DNA from: CAIVVT01 sp052145115
GTDB taxonomy: Bacteria; Acidobacteriota; Terriglobia; Bryobacterales; Bryobacteraceae
Assembly (NCBI GenBank): GCA_052145115.1
Contig: JBKQPG010000096.1
Span: 27,961 to 91,960 of the forward strand
DNA length: 64,000 nt
Direction of reading: 5' to 3'
Positions within the stretch are counted from its first letter, which is position 1. Every line of letters begins with the position of its first letter. The translations under genes were made by a program, and so were the position numbers. The notes beneath the pieces were generated by a model. It worked only from the letters and a program-made list of their open reading frames with translations. It was not told where the DNA came from and did not search any database. This document shows positions 41,595 to 50,463 of this stretch, in pieces.

Positions 41595-42578
41595 ATGGAA
41601 TCGTCGTTACTCCAGTCGGCGCGCCAGGTCCTCCGGGCCGAGGCTGGTGCGCTCGAGCAGGCCGCCGCCCGCCTCGACGCCGGCTTCGACCGCGCCGTCG
41701 ATCTGCTGGCCGGCCACGCCGGCAAGGTGCTTGTTACCGGCATTGGCAAATCGGGCATCATCGCCCAGAAGATCGCCGCGACTTTTTGCAGCGTCGGCCA
41801 GCCGGCGGTCTTTTTGCACCCGGTCGAAGCGCTGCATGGCGACCTTGGACTGTACACTCCGGGCGACCCCACCATCGTCGTCTCGCGCAGCGGCAACACC
41901 GAGGAATTACTGCGGCTGGTGACGCAGCTCAAGGCCGTCGCCTCGCCCGTCATCGGCATTCTCGGCGCGCCGCAATCCGCGCTGGGGATTTTGATGGACG
42001 TGGTGCTGGACGCCTCGGTGCGCGCCGAGGCCGACCCGCACAACCTCGCGCCCACCGCCAGTTCGAGCGTCGCCATGGGCCTGGGCGACGCCCTGGCCAT
42101 CGGCCTGATCGAGCGCCGCGGCTTCACGCCCGCCGATTTCGCGCGCTTCCACCCGGCCGGCCAGTTGGGCCGAAACCTGCTGCTGCGCGTCTCCGAAGTG
42201 ATGCACCCGCTCTCCCAGATCGCCACCGCGGCCGCCGCCGACCCGCTGCGCCAGGTGGTCATCGAGATGACTACCCGGCCGCTAGGCGCGGCCTGCGTCC
42301 TGGACGGCGAAGGGCGCCTGGCCGGCCTAATCACTGACGGCGACGTGCGCCGCGCTCTGCGCACTCACGACGACATCCGGGGCGTGCTGGCCGGCGACGT
42401 CATGACCGCCCGCCCGGCCTCCATCACGCCCGGTTCGAGCGTCCACGAAGCGCTGCGCCGGATGGAGGATCGCAGCTCGCAGATTTCCGTCCTTCCGGTA
42501 GTCGAGGAATCGGGCCTGTGCGTCGGCCTGCTGCGGCTCCACGACCTGTATCAGCACCAGGCGCCTGCTGGGCGCTGA
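41595..42578 (+). CDS. kdsD: D-arabinose 5-phosphate isomerase (KpsF/GutQ family)
   Basis: A 327-residue protein with an N-terminal SIS domain (KVLVTGIGKSGIIAQKIAAT, FLHPVEALHGDLG, SRSGNTEELL) and two C-terminal CBS domains (SEVMHPLSQI, DVMTARPASI). It converts ribulose 5-phosphate to arabinose 5-phosphate, the first step of Kdo synthesis, or acts in a related sugar-phosphate pathway. No other Kdo genes are adjacent. The upstream 270 bp contain no gene. Confidence 0.88.
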   Translation: MESSLLQSARQVLRAEAGALEQAAARLDAGFDRAVDLLAGHAGKVLVTGIGKSGIIAQKIAATFCSVGQPAVFLHPVEALHGDLGLYTPGDPTIVVSRSGNTEELLRLVTQLKAVASPVIGILGAPQSALGILMDVVLDASVRAEADPHNLAPTASSSVAMGLGDALAIGLIERRGFTPADFARFHPAGQLGRNLLLRVSEVMHPLSQIATAAAADPLRQVVIEMTTRPLGAACVLDGEGRLAGLITDGDVRRALRTHDDIRGVLAGDVMTARPASITPGSSVHEALRRMEDRSSQISVLPVVEESGLCVGLLRLHDLYQHQAPAGR

Positions 42579-42661
42579 GGGATTCACCTGTGAAAGGGCG
42601 CGCTGTCCTACGAGCCACGTAACTGAATGGTGAAATCGCGCTACGGCCGGTCACGACAGCG

Positions 42662-42667
42662 TATAAT
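42662..42667 (+). promoter_or_regulatory. TATAAT -10 box before MBL gene
   Basis: There is a perfect TATAAT, with no good -35 element at the usual distance. It lies 14 bp before the start of the following gene, so a transcript from here would be almost leaderless. Confidence 0.4.
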
Positions 42668-42681
42668 GGCCGCGATCCGCC

Positions 42682-43389
42682 ATGCGCCTCACCATGATCG
42701 GGCACAGCACTGTGCTCATTGAAGCGGCCGGCTGCCGCATCCTCACGGACCCCTATTTCGGCCGCTTCGGTAATCCCGCCTACGCCCGGATTCAGCCTCC
42801 GGCAATGAGCGCGGAGGATCTGTGCGCGGTCGATCTGGTGCTCATCTCGCACAACCACTGGGATCACGTTAATCGCCATTTCCTGCGCCTGCTCGATCGC
42901 CAGGTGCCCGTCGTCGCGCCAGCGGCCAGCGCGTGGATCACGCGGCTGAAAGGCGCGAGGAACGTCGTCGGCCTGCGCCCCTGGGAAGAGCGCCAATTCG
43001 GCGTGGTGAAGGTAACCGCGACGCCGGCGCATCACATCGCGCGCACCATCGGGTTCCTGATCGAGGCCGAGTCGAAGCGCGTCTACTTCGCCGGCGACAC
43101 CTACTACGGCCGGTTCATGGAGCGGATCGGCGCCCAGGCGCGGCCCGACGTGACGCTGATCCCGGTCACGTCCTATCGCATTCCCATGACCATGGGCGAA
43201 AAGGGCGCGCTGCGCGCCGTGCGGGCGCTGCACCCGGCCACGGTTGTCCCGATCCACCTGGGCCTCGCTCCGCGTTCGCCGCTGATGCGCACCGCCGAGA
43301 CTCCGGAGCGCTTCCGCGAGCTGGTGCACGCCGCCGGCCTGCCGACGGAGGTCGCCATTCTGCGTAATGGCGAAAGCCGGGAGTTTTGA
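42682..43389 (+). CDS. MBL-fold metal-dependent hydrolase (UlaG-like)
   Basis: A 235-residue metallo-beta-lactamase-fold protein with the metal motif LISHNHWDHVN (HxHxDH, residues about 57-65), the later ligands in ATPAHHIAR and YFAGDTYYG, and HLG near the C-terminus. It resembles UlaG/YtnP-type cytosolic hydrolases. Substrate is unknown. A near-leaderless start is possible because TATAAT lies just upstream. Confidence 0.82.
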   Translation: MRLTMIGHSTVLIEAAGCRILTDPYFGRFGNPAYARIQPPAMSAEDLCAVDLVLISHNHWDHVNRHFLRLLDRQVPVVAPAASAWITRLKGARNVVGLRPWEERQFGVVKVTATPAHHIARTIGFLIEAESKRVYFAGDTYYGRFMERIGAQARPDVTLIPVTSYRIPMTMGEKGALRAVRALHPATVVPIHLGLAPRSPLMRTAETPERFRELVHAAGLPTEVAILRNGESREF

Positions 43390-43524
43390 ATCCCAACGGG
43401 CGCGCTTCCGCTTTCGACACCCTGGTGATCCTCCCGGCCTGAGCCCCTCCAACGCATGGCTGCAAGCGCGCCGCGGGCGAGGACGTGCGTGTTTTCCGGC
43501 GGTCGCGTGTTAAGCTTTGGTTTC

Positions 43525-44913
43525 ATGCCGGCCGATGAGAAAAACCCGGCCGCCGGCGACACCGGGCGCTCCTGGAGTCCCTCCTCCTGGAAGAACTTCC
43601 CGGCCCTCCAGCAACCCGAATACCCCGACCCCGAGGCCTTGGAGCAGGCTCTGGCGGAGCTGGCCGAGCTGGCGCCGCTGGTGACGAGTTGGGAGATCCT
43701 GGCGTTGCGCGAGCAGCTCGCCGACGCGGCCCTGGGACGGCGCTTCGTGCTGCAGGGCGGCGACTGCGCCGAGCGCATCACGGAGTGCTCCTCGCAGCGC
43801 ATCACCAACCGCCTCAAGATCATCCTTCAGATGAGCCTGGCGCTGGTGCAGGGCGCGCAGTGCCCCGTCATCCGCATCGGGCGCTTCGCTGGACAATACG
43901 CCAAGCCGCGCTCGTCGGAGGTCGAGGTGCGCAACGGCGTGCCGCTGCCCAGTTACCGCGGCGATCTGATCAACCGTCCCGAGTTCACGGCTCAGGCGCG
44001 CACCGCCGATCCGCAGTTGCTCATCGCCGGTTACGAGCGGGCCGCCATCACGCTCAACTACATCCGCGCGCTGATCAAGGGCGGCTTCGCCGACCTCCAC
44101 CACCCCGAATACTGGGACCTCGACTGGACCCAGCTCTCGCCCATGGCGGCCGAGTACCACCGCCGCGTCGGCAGCATCAAGGACTCGCTCAATTTCATGG
44201 AGCACATCCTGGGCATCCGTGCCGGCGAGACAGACCGCATCGACTTCTACACCAGTCACGAAGCGCTCCATCTGGGCTACGAACAGGCGCAGACGCGCCG
44301 CGTCCCGCGCCGCACCGGCTGGTTCAACCTGTCGACGCATTTCCCCTGGATCGGCATCCGCACCTCCTCGCCCGGCGGCGCCCACGTCGAATATATGCGC
44401 GGCATTGAAAACCCGGTCGCCGTCAAGGTCGGCATGGCGACGAACCTCGACGATCTGCTGCGCCTGTGCGACATCCTGAATCCCCACAACCAGCCCGGCC
44501 GCCTCACGCTGATCCATCGCTTCGGCGTGGAGACCGTCGCCGGCGGGCTGCCGAAGATGCTGGAGACGGTGCGCCGCGAGGGCCGGATCGTGCTGTGGGT
44601 TTGCGATCCCATGCATGGCAACACGCGCACCACCGCGGCGGGGTATAAGACGCGCTCCTTCGACGACATCGAATCGGAGTTGGGCCAGGCCTTCGACATC
44701 CACCAGGCCTGCGGCAGCCGGCTGGGCGGCGTGCACATCGAGCTGACCGGCGAAAACGTCACCGAGTGCACCGGCGGCGCGCGCGGATTGAGCGAAGCGG
44801 ATTTGAGCCAGGCTTATGAGACCGAGCTCGATCCGCGGCTGAACTACGAACAGTCGCTCGAGATCGCGATGCTGGTGGCCGCCAAGCTGGCCTCGCTGCG
44901 CGAGGAGGGCTGA
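43525..44913 (+). CDS. aroG: 3-deoxy-7-phosphoheptulonate synthase, class II
   Basis: A 462-residue class II (plant-type) DAHP synthase. The ATG at 43525 gives the standard N-terminus (SWSPSSWKNFPALQQPEYPD). Conserved blocks are FVLQGGDCAERI, RIGRFAGQYAKPRSSE, TSHEALHLGYEQA, PVAVKVGM and CDPMHGNTRTT. It commits erythrose 4-phosphate and PEP to the shikimate pathway. Chorismate from that pathway is the substrate of MqnA encoded just downstream, so the placement suggests coordination of chorismate supply with menaquinone synthesis. Confidence 0.93.
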   Translation: MPADEKNPAAGDTGRSWSPSSWKNFPALQQPEYPDPEALEQALAELAELAPLVTSWEILALREQLADAALGRRFVLQGGDCAERITECSSQRITNRLKIILQMSLALVQGAQCPVIRIGRFAGQYAKPRSSEVEVRNGVPLPSYRGDLINRPEFTAQARTADPQLLIAGYERAAITLNYIRALIKGGFADLHHPEYWDLDWTQLSPMAAEYHRRVGSIKDSLNFMEHILGIRAGETDRIDFYTSHEALHLGYEQAQTRRVPRRTGWFNLSTHFPWIGIRTSSPGGAHVEYMRGIENPVAVKVGMATNLDDLLRLCDILNPHNQPGRLTLIHRFGVETVAGGLPKMLETVRREGRIVLWVCDPMHGNTRTTAAGYKTRSFDDIESELGQAFDIHQACGSRLGGVHIELTGENVTECTGGARGLSEADLSQAYETELDPRLNYEQSLEIAMLVAAKLASLREEG

Positions 44914-44990
44914 ACCCGCTGCCGGTGTGACCTGCGCCGGTGTCACGTCCGCCCGGCGCGTTGTATCCTGGAAAGTGACAGACTGAAGCC

Positions 44991-45077
44991 ATGCACTGGA
45001 TTGGGCCCATCCTCGTGGTAGTAGCCTATTTCGCGATCATGAAATGGATGTTGCCGCGCCTCGGCGTGCCCACTTGA
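44991..45077 (+). CDS. Putative 28-residue single-TM microprotein
   Basis: ATG 44991 to TGA 45077 encodes MHWIGPILVVVAYFAIMKWM followed by LPRLGVPT. It has one hydrophobic helix of about 16 residues with a short basic end, like many bacterial membrane microproteins. It lies in the gap between DAHP synthase and mqnA, and its stop abuts the next tiny frame (TGA then ATG). A ribosome-site-like GGAAAG lies about 15 bp upstream. It may be real, but only conservation data would show it. Confidence 0.45.
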   Translation: MHWIGPILVVVAYFAIMKWMLPRLGVPT

Positions 45078-45200
45078 ATGGCCAACAACTGCGACGCCGG
45101 GTCCCGGCGTTCTCCCGATCCTTCCATCGAAGCCCAAGCGTCGACGCCCGAAAAAACGGCCGCTGGCGCTCAATCCGCCCCGGCCGGACAGCAGCGCTGA
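45078..45200 (+). CDS. Putative 40-residue Ala/Ser/Pro-rich small protein
   Basis: The ATG at 45078 follows the previous TGA directly. The product (MANNCDAGSRRSPDPSIEAQ and 20 more residues) is low-complexity, hydrophilic and Ala/Gln-rich, with one Cys near the start. It could be translated by coupling to the membrane microprotein, or could be chance. It contains nothing else recognisable. Confidence 0.3.
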   Translation: MANNCDAGSRRSPDPSIEAQASTPEKTAAGAQSAPAGQQR

Positions 45201-45278
45201 CAAGACTGCTTCCCGCGCGTCCGATCCGGTCCCTGAGCGCCGGGTGTTAAAATCACGCTTGAACCCTGGGGGCCGCTC

Positions 45279-46085
45279 CTGCACCAGCCCAAAGTCTGCG
45301 CGGTCAATTTCCTGAACACGGCGCCGCTGGTTTACGGCATGGCCCACGGGCCGCAGCGCGACGCCGTCGATCTGCAGTTCGCCGTGCCCAGCGAGTGCGC
45401 CCGGCGGGTCGAGTCCGGCGCCGCCGATGTGGGCCTCGTGCCGGTCATCGAAATGCAGCGCCAGGGGCTCACCGCCGTGCCGACGATCGGTATCGCCTGC
45501 CGCGGCCCGGTGCGCAGCATCCTGTTGATCTCCAAGACGCCGTTCGGCGAGATCCGCACGCTGGCCACTGATTCGAACTCCCGCACCTCAGTCGAACTCT
45601 CGCGCATCGTCCTGGCGCGCCGCTACGGGACGGAGCCCGCGGTGGCGCCCATGCCGCCCGACCTGGACTCGATGCTGGCGCAGGCCGACGCGGCCCTGCT
45701 GATCGGCGATTCCGCGCTGGCCGTGGATCCGGCCGGTGCGGGCCTGGCCGTGCTCGATCTCGGCGCGGAGTGGTTCGAGATGACCGGCCTGCCCTTCGTC
45801 TTCGCGCTGTGGGCCGGCCCCGCGGGCCGGGTCACGGCGGAGCTCGCGTCCGTCCTCGAAGCCTCATGTTCCTGCGGCCTGAGCCACATGGACCGCATCA
45901 TTGAAGAAGAGGCCGCGCGGCGTCCGCTGCCGCGCCCGCTGATCGAACGCTATCTGACGGGCAATATCGTCTACCGGCTGGGCGAACTGGAACACGCGGG
46001 GCTGCAGTTGTACTTGCGCTACGCCCGCCAGTTGGACGATCTTGTTCTTACCGAGGGACGCTGGCGCGGAGAGACTGAGCGATGA
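45279..46085 (+). CDS. mqnA: Chorismate dehydratase MqnA, non-canonical start
   Basis: About 268 residues. It catalyses the first futalosine-pathway step, chorismate to 3-enolpyruvylbenzoate. The conserved N-terminus VCAVNFLNTAPLVYGMAHGP is encoded from 45294 on. Between the in-frame TGA at 45234-45236 and the ATG at 45339 there is no ATG, GTG or TTG. The only reasonable initiator is CTG at 45279 (next to GGGGG, reading MHQPKVCAVNF). The ATG at 45339 would remove the substrate-binding N-terminus. Other family segments are intact (DLQFAVPSECARRV, TDSNSRTSVELSRIVLARRY). The stop overlaps the mqnC start (ATGA). Confidence 0.85.
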   Translation: MHQPKVCAVNFLNTAPLVYGMAHGPQRDAVDLQFAVPSECARRVESGAADVGLVPVIEMQRQGLTAVPTIGIACRGPVRSILLISKTPFGEIRTLATDSNSRTSVELSRIVLARRYGTEPAVAPMPPDLDSMLAQADAALLIGDSALAVDPAGAGLAVLDLGAEWFEMTGLPFVFALWAGPAGRVTAELASVLEASCSCGLSHMDRIIEEEAARRPLPRPLIERYLTGNIVYRLGELEHAGLQLYLRYARQLDDLVLTEGRWRGETER

Positions 46086-47116
46086 TGACGTCCGCCGAAG
46101 CCGCCGAGCTGTTTCGCAGCGACGATCTGATCGGGATCGGCATGGCCGCCGATGCCCTGCGCCGCAAGCTCCATCCCGAGGGCATCGTCAGCTATATCAT
46201 CGACCGCAATATCAACTACACCAACTTCTGCACCGAGTACTGCAGCTTCTGCGCCTTCTACCGGCCCATGGGCCACCAGGAAGGCTACGTCCACGGTCTC
46301 GACGTGATCCTCGAAAAAATTCAGGAGACGGTCGATCTGGGCGGCACGGGCGTGCTGATGCAGGGCGGCCTGCACCCCGATTTGAAAATCGAATGGTACG
46401 AAGAGCTGCTCAGCGCCATCAAGCGCCGTTTCCCTGAGGTGTGGCTGCATTGCTTCTCCTCGCCCGAGATTCAGAACATCGCGCAGGTGAGCGGCCTGGA
46501 CCTGGAAGCGACCATCGCCCGCCTGAGGGACGCCGGTCTCGATTCGATCCCCGGCGGCGGCGCCGAGATCCTGCACGACGCGGTGCGCCAGCGCATCAGC
46601 CGCCTGAAATGCACGACCCAGGAGTGGATCGACGTGCATCTCACGGCGCACAGGCTGGGCATGCGCACGACCGCCACGATGATGTTCGGCTGCGGCGAAA
46701 CCATCGAGCAGCGGGTGGAGCATCTCGAGGTCGTGCGCCGCATCCAGGCCGAAACGGGCGGATTCACGGCCTTCATCCCGTGGTCGTTCCAGCGCGAAAA
46801 CACCTCGCTCGGCCGCGTCGTCAAGGAAGAGGCGACGGGCGTGGAATACCTGAAAACACTGGCGATTTCGCGGCTCTATCTGGAAGAGGTGCTCAACGTG
46901 CAGTCGTCGTGGGTGACGCAGGGCCTCAAGACCTGCCAGGTCGGGCTGCGCTTCGGCGGCAACGACGTCGGCAGCATCATGATCGAGGAGAACGTCGTCT
47001 CCGCGGCCGGCGCCCGCCATCGCGCCAGCGAGGAGGAGCTGCGCCGCATCATCCGCGACGCGGGCTTCATCCCCAAGCAACGCGACACGCTGTACCGCAC
47101 CTACTTTCTCAATTGA
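46082..47116 (+). CDS. mqnC: Cyclic dehypoxanthine futalosine synthase MqnC
   Basis: A 344-residue radical SAM enzyme with the 4Fe-4S motif CxxxCxxC in NFCTEYCSFCAFYRPMGHQE. It also has the family blocks LMQGGLHPDLKIEWYEEL, GLDSIPGGGAEIL and GFTAFIPWSFQRENT. It cyclises dehypoxanthine futalosine in menaquinone synthesis. Translation is coupled to mqnA by an ATGA overlap. MqnB and MqnD are not in the window. It converges with the TonB receptor gene, whose end overlaps its last 8 bases. Confidence 0.94.
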   Translation: MMTSAEAAELFRSDDLIGIGMAADALRRKLHPEGIVSYIIDRNINYTNFCTEYCSFCAFYRPMGHQEGYVHGLDVILEKIQETVDLGGTGVLMQGGLHPDLKIEWYEELLSAIKRRFPEVWLHCFSSPEIQNIAQVSGLDLEATIARLRDAGLDSIPGGGAEILHDAVRQRISRLKCTTQEWIDVHLTAHRLGMRTTATMMFGCGETIEQRVEHLEVVRRIQAETGGFTAFIPWSFQRENTSLGRVVKEEATGVEYLKTLAISRLYLEEVLNVQSSWVTQGLKTCQVGLRFGGNDVGSIMIEENVVSAAGARHRASEEELRRIIRDAGFIPKQRDTLYRTYFLN

Positions 47117-48938
47117 GTTTGGCCGGGACCGCGATCTCGAGCCCGCCGATCACCGTGCGCCCGGGCATCACCACGTTGCGGATCTCCTGGTAACTCGTGT
47201 TGGTCAAATTCGTGAGTTGGAGGAACGGCCGCACGAACCCGCGCGCCCGCGCCGCGTAGACGTCCCACACCGCGTAGGCATTCTCGCCGGCGCGCTGCAA
47301 TGCGCCGATGCGCGTCCGCGCCGCGATGCCGCCCCGCAGCGTGCCGCTCCAGCCCGCCGTGGCGCTGTGAACGGGGTAGTAGAACGCGTATTCCGACTGC
47401 AGTCCGGGCGTGGGATCGGCGGAGCCGTGCAGCGCCGTGTATTTGAGATCCACCACCGACGCGCGCACGCGCCACGAGGCCGCAGTCTCCAGCCCCGTGA
47501 AGTTCAGCCGGTCGACGTTCATAGCCTGCCACGGATCGGCCGCCGAGGCGCGCGCGTAGTCGATCACGTCGCGGTCGCGGCGCTCAAACAGCGTGGCCTG
47601 CAGGCGCACACGCGCCGTCGCCTGGTAGTCGGCGCCGCCTTCGTAGCTCCACGCGCGCTCCGGTTGCAGGTTCGGATTACCGAGGTTCGCCGGGTCGTGA
47701 TAATAGAGATCGGTGTAGTCGGGCAGCCGGAAGGCGCGGCTCACGCCGGCGCGCAGCTTGAGTCTGGAAGAAGCCCAGAAGCCGGCCGCAATCGACGGCG
47801 AGACCTCGCCCGGCATGCCGTGATAAACTTCGTCGCGCAGCCCGGCGGAGAAGGAAAAACGCTTGAGAACACGGACATCCAGCGCCGCATAGGCGGCCGC
47901 GCGCATGCGGCTGTGCAGGCCCAGGTTCGACGAGTCGATCGAGTCGCCGAAACCCTCCGCGCCGTAGAAAAATGTCGCCGCGCCGCGCAGCCTCTTGCGC
48001 CGCCGCAGCGCCGCCTGCCAGCTTTGCGAGACGTGGTCGTTCTGGTAGATCTGCGGATCGTCGCGGAACAGCACGAACAGGTCGCTGTTGCGGCGGTAAG
48101 CGAAATCGGCTTCGGTGCTCTCGCCCAGGCTCTGGCGGATGTCGGCGAACCACGTCTTGGTGCGCTCCCACGACGGATAGTCGCCGTAGAACTGGTCGGC
48201 GCCGAAGGCGCGGTCGGCGAAACCCAGGTCGATCGCGGTGGCGCCCGGCTGCCATTGGTAGAGCGTGGACGAGCCCAGCGTGAAGTCGCGGTAATCGCGA
48301 TCGAACTGGAAGCCCGACGAGAAATCGCGGGAAAAAGTGAGCTGCTCGCTCAGGTCGCGCAACACGCCGGCCAGCGACGCGCTTTCCTCGTTGATGCCCT
48401 CGTTGCCCAGCGCCGAGCGGAAACGGAATTCGTCCTGGCCGGGCGGTGCGGTCACGATGTTCACCACGCCGCCCAGCGCGTCCGAGCCGTACAGCGACGA
48501 GCCCGCGCCGCGCAGAATCTCCACCGATTGCACTTCATCCAGCGGCACAGTGAGATTCAGGTCGTGATGCGCCGTCTGCACGTCGTTCACGCGCATGCCG
48601 TTCACCAGAATCAGCGTCTGGCCGAACGTGGAGCCGCGGATCGACAGGTCGGCTTGCGTGCCGTCCGGCGCGCGCTGCTGCAGGTCGACGGACGGATCGA
48701 GCATCAGCGCATCGATCACGTTCTGGTAGAGCAGCGTCTGGCCGCGCACCGGCGTCTGGCTGACCGCGCGGTCGGCGTCCTCGAGAGGAATCGGCTCATA
48801 GCTGCCGGTGACGACGATCGTCTCCTGCTGTGCCGGCGGCGCGGTTGCGACCGGCGCGGCCGGCGCGGCCGGCGCCGGCGCGGGAGGCGCCTGGGCGCAC
48901 AGCGCGCCGGCGATCAAAATCATCACGAGGAGCTTCAT
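47109..48938 (-). CDS. TonB-dependent outer membrane receptor
   Basis: A 609-residue protein, taking the ATG at 48938 that opens a signal peptide (MKLLVMILIAGALCAQ). An in-frame start 57 bases upstream is less likely. An Ala/Pro-rich spacer is followed by a TonB box-like QETIVVTGSYEPIP. The plug domain has RGQTLLYQNVIDALMLDPSV, DLSIRGSTFGQTLILVNG and GAGSSLYGSDALGGVVNIVT. The barrel ends in GRTVIGGLEIAVPAKLN. It is similar to vitamin B12/siderophore receptors of BtuB type. Ligand is unknown. It is divergent from the MFS gene, with a 143-bp shared promoter region. Confidence 0.88.
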   Translation of the reverse strand: MKLLVMILIAGALCAQAPPAPAPAAPAAPVATAPPAQQETIVVTGSYEPIPLEDADRAVSQTPVRGQTLLYQNVIDALMLDPSVDLQQRAPDGTQADLSIRGSTFGQTLILVNGMRVNDVQTAHHDLNLTVPLDEVQSVEILRGAGSSLYGSDALGGVVNIVTAPPGQDEFRFRSALGNEGINEESASLAGVLRDLSEQLTFSRDFSSGFQFDRDYRDFTLGSSTLYQWQPGATAIDLGFADRAFGADQFYGDYPSWERTKTWFADIRQSLGESTEADFAYRRNSDLFVLFRDDPQIYQNDHVSQSWQAALRRRKRLRGAATFFYGAEGFGDSIDSSNLGLHSRMRAAAYAALDVRVLKRFSFSAGLRDEVYHGMPGEVSPSIAAGFWASSRLKLRAGVSRAFRLPDYTDLYYHDPANLGNPNLQPERAWSYEGGADYQATARVRLQATLFERRDRDVIDYARASAADPWQAMNVDRLNFTGLETAASWRVRASVVDLKYTALHGSADPTPGLQSEYAFYYPVHSATAGWSGTLRGGIAARTRIGALQRAGENAYAVWDVYAARARGFVRPFLQLTNLTNTSYQEIRNVVMPGRTVIGGLEIAVPAKLN

Positions 48939-49081
48939 TGGACGGGCGGGGCTGACCGGCAGGACTGTCCCAGTGCTTCGAGCCTTGCCTGCCATTGTCT
49001 CAGATCACGCCCCGGCCCCGATGGTTTGCGCCGGCGAGCGCGCTCCCGCATGTACGCTGAGAAGAGGCAGACTAAAACAAA

Positions 49082-50371
49082 TTGCGCGCTTTCTGGCAGC
49101 TTCTCCGCCGCAATCGCAACTACCGGGCCCTGTGGCTTGGCCAGACCGTGAGCGAGATCGGCGACCATTTCAACTCCATCGCCGTGCTGAGCCTGGCGCT
49201 GCACCTGACCGGCTCGGGACTGGCTCTGGGCGCGGTAATGATTGCGCGCGTGCTGCCCGCGGTGCTGGCCGGACCGGTGGCCGGCGTGGCGCTGGATCGA
49301 CTCGACCGGCGGAAGGTGATGCTCTCGAGCGACCTGGTGCGCGCCGTCGTCGCCCTGGCGCACATCCTCCTGTTAACCTGGCGCCTGCCCTGGCTGCTGT
49401 GCGTTCTCAGCGGCATGCTGACCTTCGCTTCCCCGTTTTTCACCAGCGGCCGCGCGGCCATTCTGCCGCGCATCACCTCGCCCGACGAACTGCATACCGC
49501 CAACGCGCTGACGCAGACCACTTCCTGGCTCACTCTGGCCATAGGGACGATGCTCGGCGGGATCAGCACGGCCCAGTTCGGCTACCGCGGCGCATTCGTC
49601 TTCAACGCCTTCTCATTCCTGGTGAGCGCGGCCGCCATCTGGGTGCTGCGCTCGCCGGAGGGCCACTTCCGGCCAGAGCCGCCCGGCGGCCAGCCGGCGC
49701 GCGAGTCGGACTGGCAACTGTTCCGCGCGGGGCTCGCCTACATGCTCTCGAATCCCCTGATCCTCGGCATCGGCCTGCTGCAGATCGGATGGTCCTCCGG
49801 CGGCGGCGCGGCGCAGGTGCTGTTCACGTTGTTCGGCGAAGTGGTGTTCCAACGCGGTTCCACCGCCACGGGCCTTATCTGGAGCGCGGCCGGCATCGGC
49901 CTGGTGCTGGGCGGACTGCTTTCGCATCGCATCGGCGAGCGGCTGAGCTTCACCCAATACAAACACGCCGTCACACTTTCGTTTTTAGTGATGGGACTCT
50001 CCTACATGGCCTTCAGCCTGATGCCCACCATCTGGGCGGCGATGATTTTCATCGCCCTGTCGCGGATCGCCATGGGGACCAATTCGGTGCTCAACCGGAC
50101 CATTCTGCTGACGCACGTTCCGGATGCGTTGCGCGGGCGCGTCTTCACGAGCGTTGACGTCGTGTTGAACTCCAGCATGATGCTCTCGATGGGCGCGGCC
50201 GGCATCGCCTCCCTCCATTACTCGCCGCGCCAGATCGGCGTCGCCGCGGGCCTGCTGACCGCCTCCACGGCGCTGTTCTGGGCCTGGGCCAACGCCGCCG
50301 GCAAGTTGACCGAACCGCCGAGGATCGAAGCGCCGGGCGAGACGGAGCGCCACGCCGTCACACCGTCGTGA
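49082..50371 (+). CDS. MFS transporter (MFS_3/EntS-like)
   Basis: A 429-residue protein with 12 predicted membrane helices. It starts at TTG 49082 (MRAFWQLLRRNRNYRALWLG). Motif A between TM2 and TM3 reads VALDRLDRRKVML, and the domain pattern is that of MFS_3 exporters such as enterobactin exporter EntS. Its position opposite a TonB receptor suggests a metallophore or small-metabolite transport pairing, which is inference only. Confidence 0.85.
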   Translation: MRAFWQLLRRNRNYRALWLGQTVSEIGDHFNSIAVLSLALHLTGSGLALGAVMIARVLPAVLAGPVAGVALDRLDRRKVMLSSDLVRAVVALAHILLLTWRLPWLLCVLSGMLTFASPFFTSGRAAILPRITSPDELHTANALTQTTSWLTLAIGTMLGGISTAQFGYRGAFVFNAFSFLVSAAAIWVLRSPEGHFRPEPPGGQPARESDWQLFRAGLAYMLSNPLILGIGLLQIGWSSGGGAAQVLFTLFGEVVFQRGSTATGLIWSAAGIGLVLGGLLSHRIGERLSFTQYKHAVTLSFLVMGLSYMAFSLMPTIWAAMIFIALSRIAMGTNSVLNRTILLTHVPDALRGRVFTSVDVVLNSSMMLSMGAAGIASLHYSPRQIGVAAGLLTASTALFWAWANAAGKLTEPPRIEAPGETERHAVTPS

Positions 50372-50463
50372 CGGCGGCGGCGTCAGCGTCGCCACGTAGA
50401 TGGCGGCGACGAACGCGAGCGCGAGCCCCAGCCCCGTACGGCGATCCGCGGGTTCCAACGTCT

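Noticed and set aside
47217..49151. A 644-residue plus-strand frame
   Set aside because: It is antisense to the TonB receptor, which has a signal peptide, plug and barrel.
50372..50463. A VanZ-like N-terminal segment in another minus-strand frame (LGLALAFVAAIYVATLTPPP)
   Set aside because: Only about 30 residues exist, with no conserved follow-on. It may be a scrap or a shadow, and could equally be a frameshifted flippase end; too weak to call.
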